Below, one piece after another: positions 43,899 to 52,665 of a stretch of DNA of 64,000 bases (its first letter is position 1; each line of letters starts with the position of its first letter). Position numbers and translations under genes: made by a program. The stretch is from Lachnospiraceae bacterium (GTDB lineage Bacteria; Bacillota; Clostridia; Lachnospirales; Lachnospiraceae), in the NCBI GenBank assembly GCA_029008875.1, contig JAQXJP010000033.1, forward strand, positions 48,380 through 112,379. Reading direction: 5' to 3'. Below the pieces are notes generated by a model that saw only the letters and a program-made list of their open reading frames with translations, was not told the DNA's origin and ran no database searches.

Positions 43899-46718
43899 CT
43901 ATCTTGGAACTTCAACCATCTTGTAAGCTTCAACCTGGTCTAATTCCTGAATTTCGTTAAATCCGTCGAATACCAGACCGCATTCATATCCGGCTTTCAC
44001 TTCCTTGACGTCGTCCTTGAAACGCTTCAGGGATGCCAAATCGCCCTCAAAGATCTGTTCGCCCTCGCGGGAAATTCGAACCTTACATCCACGCTCCAGA
44101 ACACCGTCCAGCACATAGGAACCTGCGATGTTGCCCACGCCGGATGCCTTGAAGATCTGACGAATCTCCGCATGGCCCAAAACCTTCTCCTCGAAGACCG
44201 GATCCAACATACCCTTCATGGCAGCCTCCACATCCTCAATGGCGTTATAGATGACCTTGTAGAGACGCACATCCACGTTTTCGCGGTCTGCGGTAAGTTT
44301 TGCCATCGGGTCCGGACGAACGTTAAATCCGATAATAATGGCGTTAGATGCGGAAGCAAGAATCACATCGGATTCGTTGATGGCACCTACACCTCCATGG
44401 ATTACCTTAACAATAACTTCCTCGTTGGACAGCTTCTCAAGACTCTGCTTCACAGCTTCCACCGATCCCTGTACATCCGCCTTAACGATAATATCCAGTT
44501 CCTTCATATTGCCGGACTGAATCTGGGAGAACAAATCATCCAGGGACATTCTTGCTTTAGTGTCTTCCAGAAGTTTATTCTTCTCCTCTGAAATGTAGGT
44601 CTCTGCGAAGGTTTTTGCCTCCTTGTCGGACTCGGTACATACGAAGGTCTCACCGGCTACCGGCACACTGTTCAGTCCAAGAATCTCAACCGGTGTGGAA
44701 GGGGTTGCCTCCTTCACTCTTCTTCCCTTGTCGTCAATCATTGCACGAATCTTACCGTAACTGCTTCCGCAGGCGATGGAATCACCCACATGCATGGTTC
44801 CCTTCTGAACAAGCATGGTTGCCACCGCACCGCGTCCCTTATCCAATTGTGCCTCGATGACAAGTCCTCTCGCCTTACGGTTCGGATTTGCCTTTAATTC
44901 AAGTACTTCCGCGGTCAACAGAATCATCTCAAGAAGGTTATCGATACCCTCCTTGGTGTGTGCGGAAACCGGACAGAAGATGGTGCTGCCGCCCCAATCC
45001 TCCGGAATCAGCTCATACTCGGACAATTCCTGCTTTACTTTATCGATGTTCGCACTTGGCTTATCAATCTTGTTGACTGCAACGATAATCTCCACTCCGG
45101 CAGCTTTAGCATGGTTGATTGCCTCCACGGTCTGTGGCATAACGCCGTCATCCGCAGCCACCACAAGAATAGCAATATCGGTGGAGTTCGCACCTCTCAT
45201 ACGCATTGCGGTGAAGGCTTCATGTCCCGGAGTATCCAAAAATGTGATGTTCTGGTTGTTGATGGACACAACGGATGCACCGATGTGCTGTGTGATACCT
45301 CCGGCCTCACGGTCCGTCACTCTTGTGGAGCGGATTGCGTCAAGCAGGGATGTCTTTCCGTGATCTACGTGTCCCATTACACAGACTACAGGCGGACGGC
45401 TCACAAGGGTCTCCTCCGGCTCTTCCTCCTCCTTCAGTAGTTCTGCAATGACATCGATTTTTTCCTCGGCTTCGCACAGGAAGTTAAACTCCAGAGCAAT
45501 CTCCTCCGCTGTCTCAAAATCAACCTCCTGGTTGACCGTAACCATCTGTCCCTTCATAAACAGCTTCTTAACGATTGCGGAAGGCTGGATTTTCATAGCA
45601 TCCGCCAGTTCCTTGATGGTTAGCTTCTCCGGAAGGGTGATGGTTTTGATTACATTCTCATCTTCCTTCGGTTGCTGGGGTTGCTGCGGTTTCTTCTTGC
45701 CACCGTGCTTCTCCAGGTTTACATAGTTCTCCTGACGTCTGCTACCCAACTTATCATGATCCTGGTGACGGCTTCCGCCACTGCGATCGCTGCCCTTTCT
45801 CTCTCTGCTTTCCTTGCCTCTTACATCCTCCACAACAGGAGCTGCATCCCGGTCAAAACGTGGCTTTCCACCCTGAGGACGATCACTTCTCTGGGGTCTG
45901 TCTCCCTGGGGACGGTCTCCCGGACGGCGAGGTCTGTCTCCCTGAGGACGATCACTTCTCTGGGGTCTGTCTCCCTGAGGACGATCGCTTCTCTGGGGTC
46001 TGTCTCCCTGAGGACGGTCACTTCTCTGGGGTCTGTCTCCCTGAGGGCGATCACTTCTCTGGGGTCTGTCTCCCTGGGGACGATCGCTTCTCTGGGGTCT
46101 GTCTCCCTGAGGACGATTGCTCTGACCTCTTGTGGGAAGACTCTCTGCGGTGAGCACATCATCGTTGGAGGCAGTGCGCTCGCTGATTGGCCGCATGGCT
46201 CGCTCTCCCACCGGTCTCGGGCGAATGATGCCCCTCTCCTGTCTCTGCGCCCCGTTGTCACGTCTAGGGCCACGATCCTGTCCGTCTCTGGAGCCCTGAC
46301 GCTGACGATCCCCCTGTCTGCGCTGTGGCTGGCTGCTGTACTGCGCATTAAACACAGCGGTGATGGTGGACTTTTTCTTAGGTCTCTCCTTCCCATCCTC
46401 CGTCTTTGGTGCAGCGCTCTTGGCAGCATCCGCTTTGGGAGCCTCTCTCTTGGCAGCATCCGTCTTTGGAGCAGCACTCTTTACTGTTTCGCTCTTTGGC
46501 GCTTCACTCTTTACTGCTTCACTCTTGGGTGCCTGCGTTTTTGGTTCCTCCGACTTTGCGGACTTTGCGAATTTCTTGCGCATAAGCTCCTGCGCCGCAT
46601 CCTCGATACCGCTCTGGGCACTCTTAACCGCATATTCGGTTGTGCTAAGTGCCTCGATAATATCCTGTGATTTTATTTCTAATTCTTTTGCTAATTCATG
46701 AACTCTCATTTTTGCCAT
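43899..46718 (-). CDS. infB: Translation initiation factor IF-2
   Basis: IF-2 is the GTPase that brings initiator tRNA to the 30S subunit and promotes subunit joining. The 939 residues consist of a short N-terminal IF2_N helix domain, then a long low-complexity region (about 55-350). That region has Lys/Ala/Pro repeats (KSEAPKSE type) followed by an 11-residue tandem repeat [11 protein letters not shown] (202-283). The G domain has GHVDHGKT at about 449-456, DTPGHEAF and NKIDKP. Domains II-IV follow with a C-terminal [15 protein letters not shown]. The start at 46718 has GGAGG 11 bases upstream; ATG 46709 is an alternative. Confidence 0.98.
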   Translation of the reverse strand: MAKMRVHELAKELEIKSQDIIEALSTTEYAVKSAQSGIEDAAQELMRKKFAKSAKSEEPKTQAPKSEAVKSEAPKSETVKSAAPKTDAAKREAPKADAAKSAAPKTEDGKERPKKKSTITAVFNAQYSSQPQRRQGDRQRQGSRDGQDRGPRRDNGAQRQERGIIRPRPVGERAMRPISERTASNDDVLTAESLPTRGQSNRPQGDRPQRSDRPQGDRPQRSDRPQGDRPQRSDRPQGDRPQRSDRPQGDRPQRSDRPQGDRPRRPGDRPQGDRPQRSDRPQGGKPRFDRDAAPVVEDVRGKESRERKGSDRSGGSRHQDHDKLGSRRQENYVNLEKHGGKKKPQQPQQPKEDENVIKTITLPEKLTIKELADAMKIQPSAIVKKLFMKGQMVTVNQEVDFETAEEIALEFNFLCEAEEKIDVIAELLKEEEEPEETLVSRPPVVCVMGHVDHGKTSLLDAIRSTRVTDREAGGITQHIGASVVSINNQNITFLDTPGHEAFTAMRMRGANSTDIAILVVAADDGVMPQTVEAINHAKAAGVEIIVAVNKIDKPSANIDKVKQELSEYELIPEDWGGSTIFCPVSAHTKEGIDNLLEMILLTAEVLELKANPNRKARGLVIEAQLDKGRGAVATMLVQKGTMHVGDSIACGSSYGKIRAMIDDKGRRVKEATPSTPVEILGLNSVPVAGETFVCTESDKEAKTFAETYISEEKNKLLEDTKARMSLDDLFSQIQSGNMKELDIIVKADVQGSVEAVKQSLEKLSNEEVIVKVIHGGVGAINESDVILASASNAIIIGFNVRPDPMAKLTADRENVDVRLYKVIYNAIEDVEAAMKGMLDPVFEEKVLGHAEIRQIFKASGVGNIAGSYVLDGVLERGCKVRISREGEQIFEGDLASLKRFKDDVKEVKAGYECGLVFDGFNEIQELDQVEAYKMVEVPR
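45870..46115 (-). repeat. In-gene tandem repeat of infB (33-base unit)
   Basis: About seven near-identical copies of a 33-base unit encode [11 protein letters not shown] in the linker of IF-2; one copy is degenerate ([11 protein letters not shown]). Third-position changes between copies (for example GGACG/GGGCG variants) show they are not all recently made. Such a tract is prone to copy-number change by slippage. Confidence 0.9.
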
Positions 46719-46735
46719 ATATTACTTTTCCTCCA

Positions 46736-47065
46736 TTATTCAGTTTTCTCTGCACAATCCAGATAAGCCTTAATTTTTGTCTCGACCGCGTCTGCCAACC
46801 GTTCATCCACAATTGCCAGGGAGGCCCGAAATTCTTTTCCGATACAGCGTCCCAGTTCCTCCTTGGTGCCAAAACGATACATCGGAACCTCGTAGTAATT
46901 TGTCATGTTGGTAAACATCTTGACTGTATTCTCCGATGCCTCCTCCGACACAATCACGAGGTATGCTTTCATGCTCTTAACGGCTTTTTCCGTGGAAAAC
47001 TCACCGCTGACAACATTTCCGGATTTTGCGGCAATTCCAATCATAGATAAAACTCTATTTCGCAA
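46736..47065 (-). CDS. L7Ae/YlxQ family RNA-binding protein
   Basis: A 109-residue protein of the L7Ae/L30e fold that binds kink-turn RNA, as B. subtilis YlxQ does. It has GIAAKSGNVVSGEFSTEKAV, LVIVSEEASENTVK and YRFGTKEELGRCIGKEFRASLAIV (in parts). The start is most likely TTG 47065, ten bases after AAAGGAG inside the ylxR gene; an ATG at 47044 is possible. It overlaps ylxR by 11 bases and sits between ylxR and infB as in other Firmicutes. Confidence 0.9.
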   Translation of the reverse strand: MRNRVLSMIGIAAKSGNVVSGEFSTEKAVKSMKAYLVIVSEEASENTVKMFTNMTNYYEVPMYRFGTKEELGRCIGKEFRASLAIVDERLADAVETKIKAYLDCAEKTE

Positions 47066-47327
47066 GAGAACTCATCTCCTTTTCCAATTCCGCATACACC
47101 TCTTCGGGAATTGCGATATTCAGCGAACGTTCCAAGCCTCTTGATTTTATTGCTTTTCTGAGGCAATCCGGATTCGGGCAGATGTAAGCGCCCCTTCCGT
47201 TCTTTCTTCCTGTGGCATCCAGAATCACCAGATCCTCCGGGGTCTTAATGACACGAATCAGTTCGTTTTTGGCTTTTGCCTCATGACATCCTACGCACTG
47301 GCGCTGCGGGATTTTTTTATTTGCCAT
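47055..47327 (-). CDS. ylxR: YlxR family protein (RnpM, RNase P modulator)
   Basis: A 90-residue basic RNA-binding protein. The diagnostic motifs are PQRQCVGCHEAKAKNELIRV and GRGAYICPNPDCLRKAIKSR. B. subtilis YlxR has been described as a modulator of RNase P and of transcription; the role here is transferred from the family. ATG 47327 follows the nusA stop by 2 bases, and the ribosome binding site overlaps the nusA stop region. Confidence 0.95.
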   Translation of the reverse strand: MANKKIPQRQCVGCHEAKAKNELIRVIKTPEDLVILDATGRKNGRGAYICPNPDCLRKAIKSRGLERSLNIAIPEEVYAELEKEMSSLAK

Positions 47328-47329
47328 CT

Positions 47330-48493
47330 CTACTCCTCATCGTCCTCGGAAGAATCCTCTGCGTACTCTTCCTCGACATACTCGTCATCCGCATACTCCT
47401 CATCGTCGTAGTATTCCTCATCCTCGTAATCATTCTCATAATCGAGGAAATCGCCGGCCTCACGTGCCTGGGTCTCGCTCTTGATATCAATCTTGAATCC
47501 GGTCAAACGTGCTGCAAGGCGAGCGTTCTGACCTTCTTTTCCGATTGCGAGAGATAACTGATAATCCGGAACAACCACCTTGGCAGACTTGTCATCCGCA
47601 TCCGCGATTACGGAGATAACCTTAGCAGGGCTTAAGGCATTCTGAATCAGGATAGCCGGATTCTCATCCCATGTAACGATATCAATCTTCTCTCCGCGAA
47701 GTTCATTGACAATCGCATTGACGCGGGCTCCGTTCAGACCTACACAAGCGCCCACCGGATCCACATCCGGATCGTTGGACCACACTGCAATCTTGGTTCT
47801 GCTACCTGCCTCGCGGGAGATAGATTTGATCTCTACAATACCCTCTCGAACTTCCGCAACTTCAGATTCAAAAAGTCTCTTAACCAGTTCCGGATGAGTT
47901 CTGGAAACCAGAATCTTTGGACCCTTAGAGGTAGATTTCACTTCAAGGATATAGACCTTAACGCGCTCTGTGGGCTGGAACACCTCACCCTTAATCTGCT
48001 CGTTTTCCGTGAGAAGCGCATCCGCCTTACCCAGGTTGATGCTGACGTTCTTACCGATCATTCTCTGAACAACACCGGTAACCACATCCTTCTCCTTGCT
48101 GTTGTACTCATCATAAATTACCTTGCGCTCTTCCTCCCGAATCTTCTGAAGGATAACGTTCTTGGCATTCTGTGTCGCAATACGCCCAAATTCCTTGGAC
48201 TGGATCTCAACTGCAACCACATCGCCCAGCTCATACTTGGTATCAATCATCTGCGCATTCGGAAGAGAAATCTCACACACCGGATCCTCCACATTCTCCA
48301 CAACGGTCTTATCCTGATAGCAGTGGAACTCGCAGGTCTCCGGGTCAATGATAACGCGGATATTCTCCGCCTTGCCGAAATGGTTCTTGCAAGCTGTCAG
48401 CAGAGAGTTCTCAATCGCCTCAAGCAAGGTGTCTTTGCTGATATTTTTCTCCTGTTCCAAAATATTTAACGCTTCTAACAATTCATTATTCAT
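47330..48493 (-). CDS. nusA: Transcription termination/antitermination factor NusA
   Basis: NusA binds RNA polymerase and affects pausing and termination. The 387 residues contain the N-terminal RNAP-binding domain (LLEALNILEQEKNISKDTLLEAIENSL in parts), an S1 domain, and two KH domains with VGACVGLNGARVNAIVNEL and LAIGKEGQNARLAARLTGFKI. The C terminus is a very acidic, Tyr-rich tail of about 36 residues (EDEEYYDDEEYADDEY), as in other Lachnospiraceae NusA. It follows rimP by 35 bases. Confidence 0.97.
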   Translation of the reverse strand: MNNELLEALNILEQEKNISKDTLLEAIENSLLTACKNHFGKAENIRVIIDPETCEFHCYQDKTVVENVEDPVCEISLPNAQMIDTKYELGDVVAVEIQSKEFGRIATQNAKNVILQKIREEERKVIYDEYNSKEKDVVTGVVQRMIGKNVSINLGKADALLTENEQIKGEVFQPTERVKVYILEVKSTSKGPKILVSRTHPELVKRLFESEVAEVREGIVEIKSISREAGSRTKIAVWSNDPDVDPVGACVGLNGARVNAIVNELRGEKIDIVTWDENPAILIQNALSPAKVISVIADADDKSAKVVVPDYQLSLAIGKEGQNARLAARLTGFKIDIKSETQAREAGDFLDYENDYEDEEYYDDEEYADDEYVEEEYAEDSSEDDEE

Positions 48494-48528
48494 TTTTTTA
48501 TCCTCCTAATTTTGTTTGTTATCGTACG

Positions 48529-48996
48529 CTAAAAATCAATCGCCTGTCGAATCAGTGCAATATCACTCTTGTTAAAACACAATTCCTTCCCGTCCTCTGT
48601 CTCGATGGTGACGGAATCGGATGAATAAGCTTTGAGCAATCCAAAGAATTCTTTGGACCGGTCAATGGCGCGGTAGGTATGAATTTCAATTTCTTTCCCC
48701 ATGTTGCGCGCAAAGTCCTTTTCCTTCTTCAAGGGTCTTCCAAGTCCCGGGGAACTCACTTCAAAAATATAGGAATCCGGAATAAAGTCGGCGGCATCCA
48801 GCAGATCATTCATCTCCCTGGCAACAGCTTCACAGTCATTGACGGTAATTCCGCCCTCTTTGTCCACATAGGTCCTCAGGTAATAGGTTCCACCTTCCTT
48901 CACATATTCCACATCAACCAACTCGAAATTCATCCTCTCAAGAATCGGCAGAATCAACGCTTCTGTTTTCGCTTCATAGTCTTGAACTTTAGACAA
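48529..48996 (-). CDS. rimP: Ribosome maturation factor RimP
   Basis: RimP supports late 30S maturation. The 155 residues match the family (LERMNFELVDVEYVKEGGTYYLRTYVDKEGGI in parts; SYIFEVSSPGLGRPLKKEKDF). It starts at TTG 48996, eight bases after GAGGTG; no in-frame ATG is available. It is the first gene of the rimP-nusA-ylxR-ylxQ-infB-rbfA-nrnA-truB-ribF run. Confidence 0.95.
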   Translation of the reverse strand: MSKVQDYEAKTEALILPILERMNFELVDVEYVKEGGTYYLRTYVDKEGGITVNDCEAVAREMNDLLDAADFIPDSYIFEVSSPGLGRPLKKEKDFARNMGKEIEIHTYRAIDRSKEFFGLLKAYSSDSVTIETEDGKELCFNKSDIALIRQAIDF

Positions 48997-49041
48997 TACA
49001 CATGCACCTCTTTCTCACGCTAATTTGTTCCATGACGTAAA

Positions 49042-49069
49042 TTGAGAGAGGACCGATGCCCTCTCTCAA
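49042..49069 (-). promoter_or_regulatory. Hairpin in the rimP leader
   Basis: Perfect 10-base arms (49060-49069 and 49042-49051) with an 8-base loop lie about 46 bases upstream of the rimP start. No U-run follows on the minus strand, so it is not an ordinary terminator and could be a leader structure of the rimP operon. Confidence 0.45.
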
Positions 49070-49114
49070 CCTTAATTGATATGTTACTAAAATGAATTTT
49101 AGCATTAAAATACG

Positions 49115-49162
49115 AAAAAAGCAAGAAAAATTATTTTTCTTTCAAAAATCTCTTGCTTTTTT
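49115..49162 (-). terminator. Possible AT-rich terminator before the rimP operon
   Basis: Arms of 12 bases (49115-49126 and 49151-49162) with A and T runs at both ends could form a hairpin on either strand, with a 24-base loop. On the minus strand it would stop read-through towards rimP. Its right arm overlaps the -35 box of the tRNA promoter. Confidence 0.35.
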
Positions 49163-49181
49163 ATTCCGTAGATGATATCAT
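49153..49181 (+). promoter_or_regulatory. Promoter of tRNA-Glu copy 1
   Basis: TTGCTT (49153-49158) and TATCAT (49176-49181) are 17 bases apart, seven bases upstream of the mature tRNA 5' end. Confidence 0.6.
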
Positions 49182-49188
49182 CATCAAC

Positions 49189-49260
49189 GGTTCGTTGGTC
49201 AAGCGGTTAAGACGCCGCCCTCTCACGGCGGAAACACGGGTTCGATTCCCGTACGGACTG
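49189..49260 (+). tRNA. tRNA-Glu (anticodon CTC), copy 1
   Basis: A 72-base cloverleaf. The acceptor strands are GGTTCGT and ACGGACT (with G-U pairs), there is a D-arm around GGTCAAGCGGTTAAGAC, and the anticodon stem CCGCC/GGCGG has loop CTCTCAC, giving anticodon CTC. The T-arm is ACGGGTTCGATTCCCGT. The discriminator base is G and the CCA end is not encoded. It reads GAG codons. An identical copy lies 1.25 kb downstream. Confidence 0.96.
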
Positions 49261-49302
49261 CTCACTGAATTTAAGTAATTAAATACAGCCCAACCCGAAA
49301 AG

Positions 49303-49328
49303 CACCGGTTTATCGCCGGTGTTTTTTT
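49303..49328 (+). terminator. Intrinsic terminator of tRNA-Glu copy 1
   Basis: Perfect 6-base arms (CACCGG at 49303-49308, CCGGTG at 49316-49321) with a 7-base loop, followed by seven T. Confidence 0.85.
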
Positions 49329-49342
49329 GTCCGCAATCATAC

Positions 49343-49368
49343 AAAAAAAGAGACTGTATTGCAGTCCC
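49343..49368 (-). terminator. Intrinsic terminator of the Dabb gene
   Basis: Arms of 7 bases (49362-49368 and 49350-49356, one G-U) with a 5-base loop are followed by seven T on the minus strand, 11 bases after the Dabb stop. Confidence 0.75.
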
Positions 49369-49379
49369 TTACTTTTGAT

Positions 49380-49682
49380 TTACATCACAAAATCCAGACA
49401 CTTCCGCTCCGCGGTGAATGGCCTTACTTTATTGTTTGCAATTGCAACATGTTCCGGGTGTGTGGAATATCCCTTCAAAGCCGCCTCATCCTCAAATGTG
49501 GAATCCAACATGAGATCCATATTGGAACTGGAAAGCTCTTTTGTATATACTTTAATGTCGATAAGCCCCGGGATTTTTCCCTGAAGTCCTTCCAATCCTT
49601 CCTTGATTTCAGCCTTAATCTGATCCATTTCCATTCCGGAATACTGATCCTTCAATTTCCATAAAATTACATGTCTAACCAA
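49380..49682 (-). CDS. Dabb (stress-responsive alpha/beta barrel) family protein
   Basis: About 100 residues with the dimeric ferredoxin-like barrel pattern: VRHVILWKLKDQ at the start, GLIDIKVYTKELSSSNMDLML and FEDEAALKGYSTHPEHVAI. The function of the family is unclear. The best start is TTG 49682, eight bases after GGAGG, since family members begin at VRHVILWK. An ATG at 49697 would put that ribosome binding site within the gene. Confidence 0.88.
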   Translation of the reverse strand: MVRHVILWKLKDQYSGMEMDQIKAEIKEGLEGLQGKIPGLIDIKVYTKELSSSNMDLMLDSTFEDEAALKGYSTHPEHVAIANNKVRPFTAERKCLDFVM

Positions 49683-49718
49683 ACTCTTATCCTCCATTTT
49701 CCGATATATGATTACCGA

Positions 49719-50240
49719 TTATTCTGCATAAAATGTTCCTGATGCGAGCACCTTGCCGTTTTTGTCCACATATTGAACCAAAATGCTCACATCCGGGTCC
49801 TCCACATGGGAAGTAAGCTTGTTGGCCTGGGATACCATGGCATCCTCCACGCTATCCAGCGTATTCTCAAATGCTGCCGCCACATCATCAGAATACTCAT
49901 ACTCCAGGCAATTCGCTGTCACAATCAGCTGATTTTCCTTTCCATCTATTTCCATGACAATGTATTTGTTGGAAAGTGAAGCATACTGTTCATCCAGTTC
50001 AGCCTTAATCTCCTCATCCGCAAGCATAGCCTCAATATTAGCATAGGAGTCGCTCGCTGCAATGATATCCGACTCTGCATCATCTGCTGTCTTCGTATCA
50101 TTCGTTGTCTCTGTATCATTCGCACTCTGTGCAACGCTGGCCTTTGTATCGGCAACCTGTTTGTTCGAACCACATCCCGTAAATAGAACAACACCCAAGG
50201 TAGCCACGCAAAGGAGCACCAACAAAAAGTGATTTTTCAT
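49719..50240 (-). CDS. DUF4854-type lipoprotein
   Basis: A 173-residue predicted lipoprotein: signal peptide ending in VVLFTGC, a Thr/Asp/Ala-rich disordered linker (about 20-60) and a C-terminal domain (YANIEAMLADEEIKAELDEQ, VSILVQYVDKNGKVLASGTF) resembling DUF4854. The role is unknown. ATG 50240 is nine bases after GGAG and is favoured over ATG 50246, which is only 3 bases from it. It lies between the two tRNA genes on the opposite strand. Confidence 0.8.
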   Translation of the reverse strand: MKNHFLLVLLCVATLGVVLFTGCGSNKQVADTKASVAQSANDTETTNDTKTADDAESDIIAASDSYANIEAMLADEEIKAELDEQYASLSNKYIVMEIDGKENQLIVTANCLEYEYSDDVAAAFENTLDSVEDAMVSQANKLTSHVEDPDVSILVQYVDKNGKVLASGTFYAE

Positions 50241-50402
50241 AATCATTTTCTCCTTCCAAATCTTCCCCTTTTCCGGAAAAGCCCAAAGAGCATTTTATCA
50301 TAACGCAGACATATGTCAACGAAAACAAAAGATTCTTATTTTTGTATATTTTTTCCTAAAAAACGAGAAATTTATTTCAAAATAATTTTTTTCAAAAAAG
50401 GC

Positions 50403-50431
50403 TTGCATTATATCAGTTCCCATGATATAGT
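50403..50431 (+). promoter_or_regulatory. Promoter of tRNA-Glu copy 2
   Basis: TTGCAT (50403-50408) and TATAGT (50426-50431) are 17 bases apart, seven bases before the tRNA, the same geometry as in copy 1 although the sequence between the boxes differs. Confidence 0.65.
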
Positions 50432-50438
50432 TATAAAC

Positions 50439-50510
50439 GGTTCGTTGGTCAAGCGGTTAAGACGCCGCCCTCTCACGGCGGAAACACGGGTTCGATTCCC
50501 GTACGGACTG
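50439..50510 (+). tRNA. tRNA-Glu (anticodon CTC), copy 2
   Basis: Base-for-base identical to the copy at 49189-49260, including the non-encoded CCA and discriminator G. The identity extends only three bases upstream and two downstream, so the duplication is limited to the gene. It has its own promoter and terminator. Confidence 0.96.
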
Positions 50511-50514
50511 CTGG

Positions 50515-50545
50515 AAACCGTTCACATGATGTGAACGGTTTTTTT
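50515..50545 (+). terminator. Intrinsic terminator of tRNA-Glu copy 2
   Basis: Perfect arms of 11 bases (50515-50525 and 50531-50541) with a 5-base loop, continuing into a run of seven T. Confidence 0.9.
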
Positions 50546-50624
50546 AATTCATTGAATTATAGGCCTTGGCCAAACTGATACCATTATCTTCCATTGACTC
50601 GATTATTAGGAATCAATAAATTTG

Positions 50625-51233
50625 CTATCTTTCATCCGGCGCCTGTCCATCATGAGCAAGCCACATACATTCTGTAATTTCCATATTTGTAAATGTCGCC
50701 TTAAATGAAGAATTTTCCGGACTACATGCATAAATTCCAAACTGTATTTCATCAGTTGCCTTGTACATATGACAGATTCTCATCTGCTTATACTTTATTC
50801 CGTCCTCAGAACATTCAATACAGTAATCGCCCTCACGTCTACTGAATCTGTACCACATAGACTTAATTTCAGCATCAATTTCTGTTGTTGCCCAGTCCGA
50901 ATATCCATTATTCGTCACAACACTTCCAAGATGCTGAAACTCTTCATTCTCAAATTCTATAGAAGCCTTCAACCAGTTCTCGCTATCAAGATACATTACC
51001 ACACCACACTGGTCAAAACGAACCTTACTCTCAAATTCTGTCTTAACTACAAAAGAAAAGTATTTCTCTGCGGTCTTTATCTGAAGAACGGGAGCATTAT
51101 CATTTCTAAAGTGATAATAAGTACGCTGCCATAAATCAGTATAAGGATTTGTTATTATTTCAATCTTATCCTCAGCAATAGAATATGCTTTGGGTGCTCT
51201 TGTCCATTTCCATTGTTCCATATTAATTTGCAT
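50625..51233 (-). CDS. DUF1349 family protein
   Basis: About 202 residues of the DUF1349/YesU type with a concanavalin-like beta-sandwich: YFSFVVKTEFESKVRFDQCG, VVMYLDSENWLKASIEFEN, GSVVTNNGYSDWAT and QFGIYACSPENSSFKATF (in parts). No signal peptide. The family is linked to carbohydrate contexts, but no activity is established. Start at ATG 51233 (MQINMEQW), seven bases after AAGGA. The codon use looks more A/T-rich than neighbouring genes, so it may be a later arrival. Confidence 0.87.
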   Translation of the reverse strand: MQINMEQWKWTRAPKAYSIAEDKIEIITNPYTDLWQRTYYHFRNDNAPVLQIKTAEKYFSFVVKTEFESKVRFDQCGVVMYLDSENWLKASIEFENEEFQHLGSVVTNNGYSDWATTEIDAEIKSMWYRFSRREGDYCIECSEDGIKYKQMRICHMYKATDEIQFGIYACSPENSSFKATFTNMEITECMWLAHDGQAPDER

Positions 51234-51265
51234 ATTTACATCCTTCCTCCCTTTCGTATTATGGT

Positions 51266-51314
51266 TATAAAAAAGCACATTCTTCCAACATCCATCCTTG
51301 AAGAATGTGCTTTT
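51266..51314 (-). terminator. Intrinsic terminator of alr
   Basis: Perfect 15-base arms (51300-51314 and 51271-51285) with a 14-base loop, followed by T-rich sequence on the minus strand, 33 bases after the alr stop. Confidence 0.75.
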
Positions 51315-51346
51315 CCTAGCATTAATCAGGTTTCATACTTTTAGAA

Positions 51347-52525
51347 TTACATTCTCAGCATCAATTCCTTTTCCACCATTTCTCCGTGGCAATAATAGCT
51401 TCTCGGGACGCGTTTGCTTACGGCGCAGGTCAATTCATAGGGAATGGTTCCCGCCAAAGCTGCCAACTCGTTCAGGGAATTGTTTTTTCCGAATATCTCC
51501 ACTTCGGAGCCCACATCCACTGCAGGTTTGTCCGTCAAGTCAATCATGGACATATCCATACAGATTTTTCCGAGCTGGTCCGCAAGGCCTTGCTTGGTCA
51601 TAATCCTGCATTTGTTGGACAGACAGCGGAAAAAACCGTCCGCATATCCGTAGGGAATCACCCCCACCCTTGTGGTCTTTGAGGTCTCAAAGATGCCGCC
51701 ATAACTGATTTTCGTTCCAGCCGGATATATTTTAATTGTACTGATAGTACTCTTGAGCGTCATGACCGGCAAGAGCCCCAGTTCCTCCGCAAATTCCCCG
51801 TATCCGTATAGTAAAAGTCCCGGGCGAACCATATCCAGATAGGTTTGTGGATATCTGGCAACCGCTCCGGTGTTGGCGCAGTGACGGATTGCGAAATGGA
51901 AGTTGTTATCTTTCATCCGTTCTTCCGCCTCATCAATCACTTTGCAAAACAGCTCGAACTGATGCTCCGTGTACGCTCTGCACTCCTCCCCGGGCTCATC
52001 GGAGACGGCGAAATGGGTAAAGATTCCTTCCACCTCAAGGCCTTCCATGGAGCAGGCATGACAAATTCCCTCCACGCCGGTGTCAAAATGTTCCCCCTCA
52101 CACAGATACCCCAGTCTGGACATTCCGGTATCCACCTTAATATGAATCTTGAGGGTTCCCCCGGCCTTTCTTGCCTCCTCGCTGTATTCCACCGCCTTGG
52201 CCTCACAGGTAACCGCCTGGGTAATGTCGTAGGCAATCAGCCGCTCCACCTGCTCTCTGGGGGTGTGTCCAAGAATCAAAATCGGCATGGTAATATGATT
52301 CAGTCGAAGCTCCATTGCCTCATCGATGGAGCTGACCGCAAGGTAGTCTGCGCCAAGCTCCTGCAGCTTCCGGCTCACCATGACGGAACCATGGCCGTAT
52401 GCATCCGCTTTTACCACCCCAAGGAACTTCACTCCGTCTCCCACATGTCCCCGCAGTTTTCTATAGTTATTTTCCAGGGCATCCAAATCGATTTCCGCCC
52501 ATGTACGCTTTAATGTTGATTCCAT
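51347..52525 (-). CDS. alr: Alanine racemase
   Basis: Alr makes D-alanine for peptidoglycan using PLP. About 392 residues: the PLP lysine in FLGVVKADAYGHGSVMV, the HIKVDTGMSRLGY motif, VRPGLLLYGYGE, and in the C-terminal beta domain KISYGGIFETSKTTRVGVIPYGYADG (in parts) with the second catalytic Tyr. Start at ATG 52525 (MESTLKRTW) with AGAGG upstream; the frame is open further without support. Confidence 0.96.
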   Translation of the reverse strand: MESTLKRTWAEIDLDALENNYRKLRGHVGDGVKFLGVVKADAYGHGSVMVSRKLQELGADYLAVSSIDEAMELRLNHITMPILILGHTPREQVERLIAYDITQAVTCEAKAVEYSEEARKAGGTLKIHIKVDTGMSRLGYLCEGEHFDTGVEGICHACSMEGLEVEGIFTHFAVSDEPGEECRAYTEHQFELFCKVIDEAEERMKDNNFHFAIRHCANTGAVARYPQTYLDMVRPGLLLYGYGEFAEELGLLPVMTLKSTISTIKIYPAGTKISYGGIFETSKTTRVGVIPYGYADGFFRCLSNKCRIMTKQGLADQLGKICMDMSMIDLTDKPAVDVGSEVEIFGKNNSLNELAALAGTIPYELTCAVSKRVPRSYYCHGEMVEKELMLRM

Positions 52526-52605
52526 GTTTTCCTCTCCAAACCATGATTGAATTTCACCACATAAGCATAGCACTTTTTCTTTTTATTTAAAAGTATTGCT
52601 TTTCA

Positions 52606-52643
52606 TAAAAAACGACCACCGCAACCTTTTTTGCGGTGGTCGT
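52606..52643 (-). terminator. Intrinsic terminator of galE
   Basis: Perfect 13-base GC-rich arms (52631-52643 and 52612-52624) with a 6-base loop and six T on the minus strand, 22 bases after the galE stop. Confidence 0.9.
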
Positions 52644-52665
52644 ATTATGAATCGAATCAATGCTC

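Noticed and set aside
45870..46115. Regular 33-base repeats considered as a CRISPR array
   Set aside because: There are no spacers: the units are directly adjacent, in frame, and encode a repeat in IF-2.
49189..50510. The tRNA repeats as attachment sites of a small integrated element
   Set aside because: Both copies are complete with their own promoters and terminators, and the genes between them include no integrase or mobility gene.
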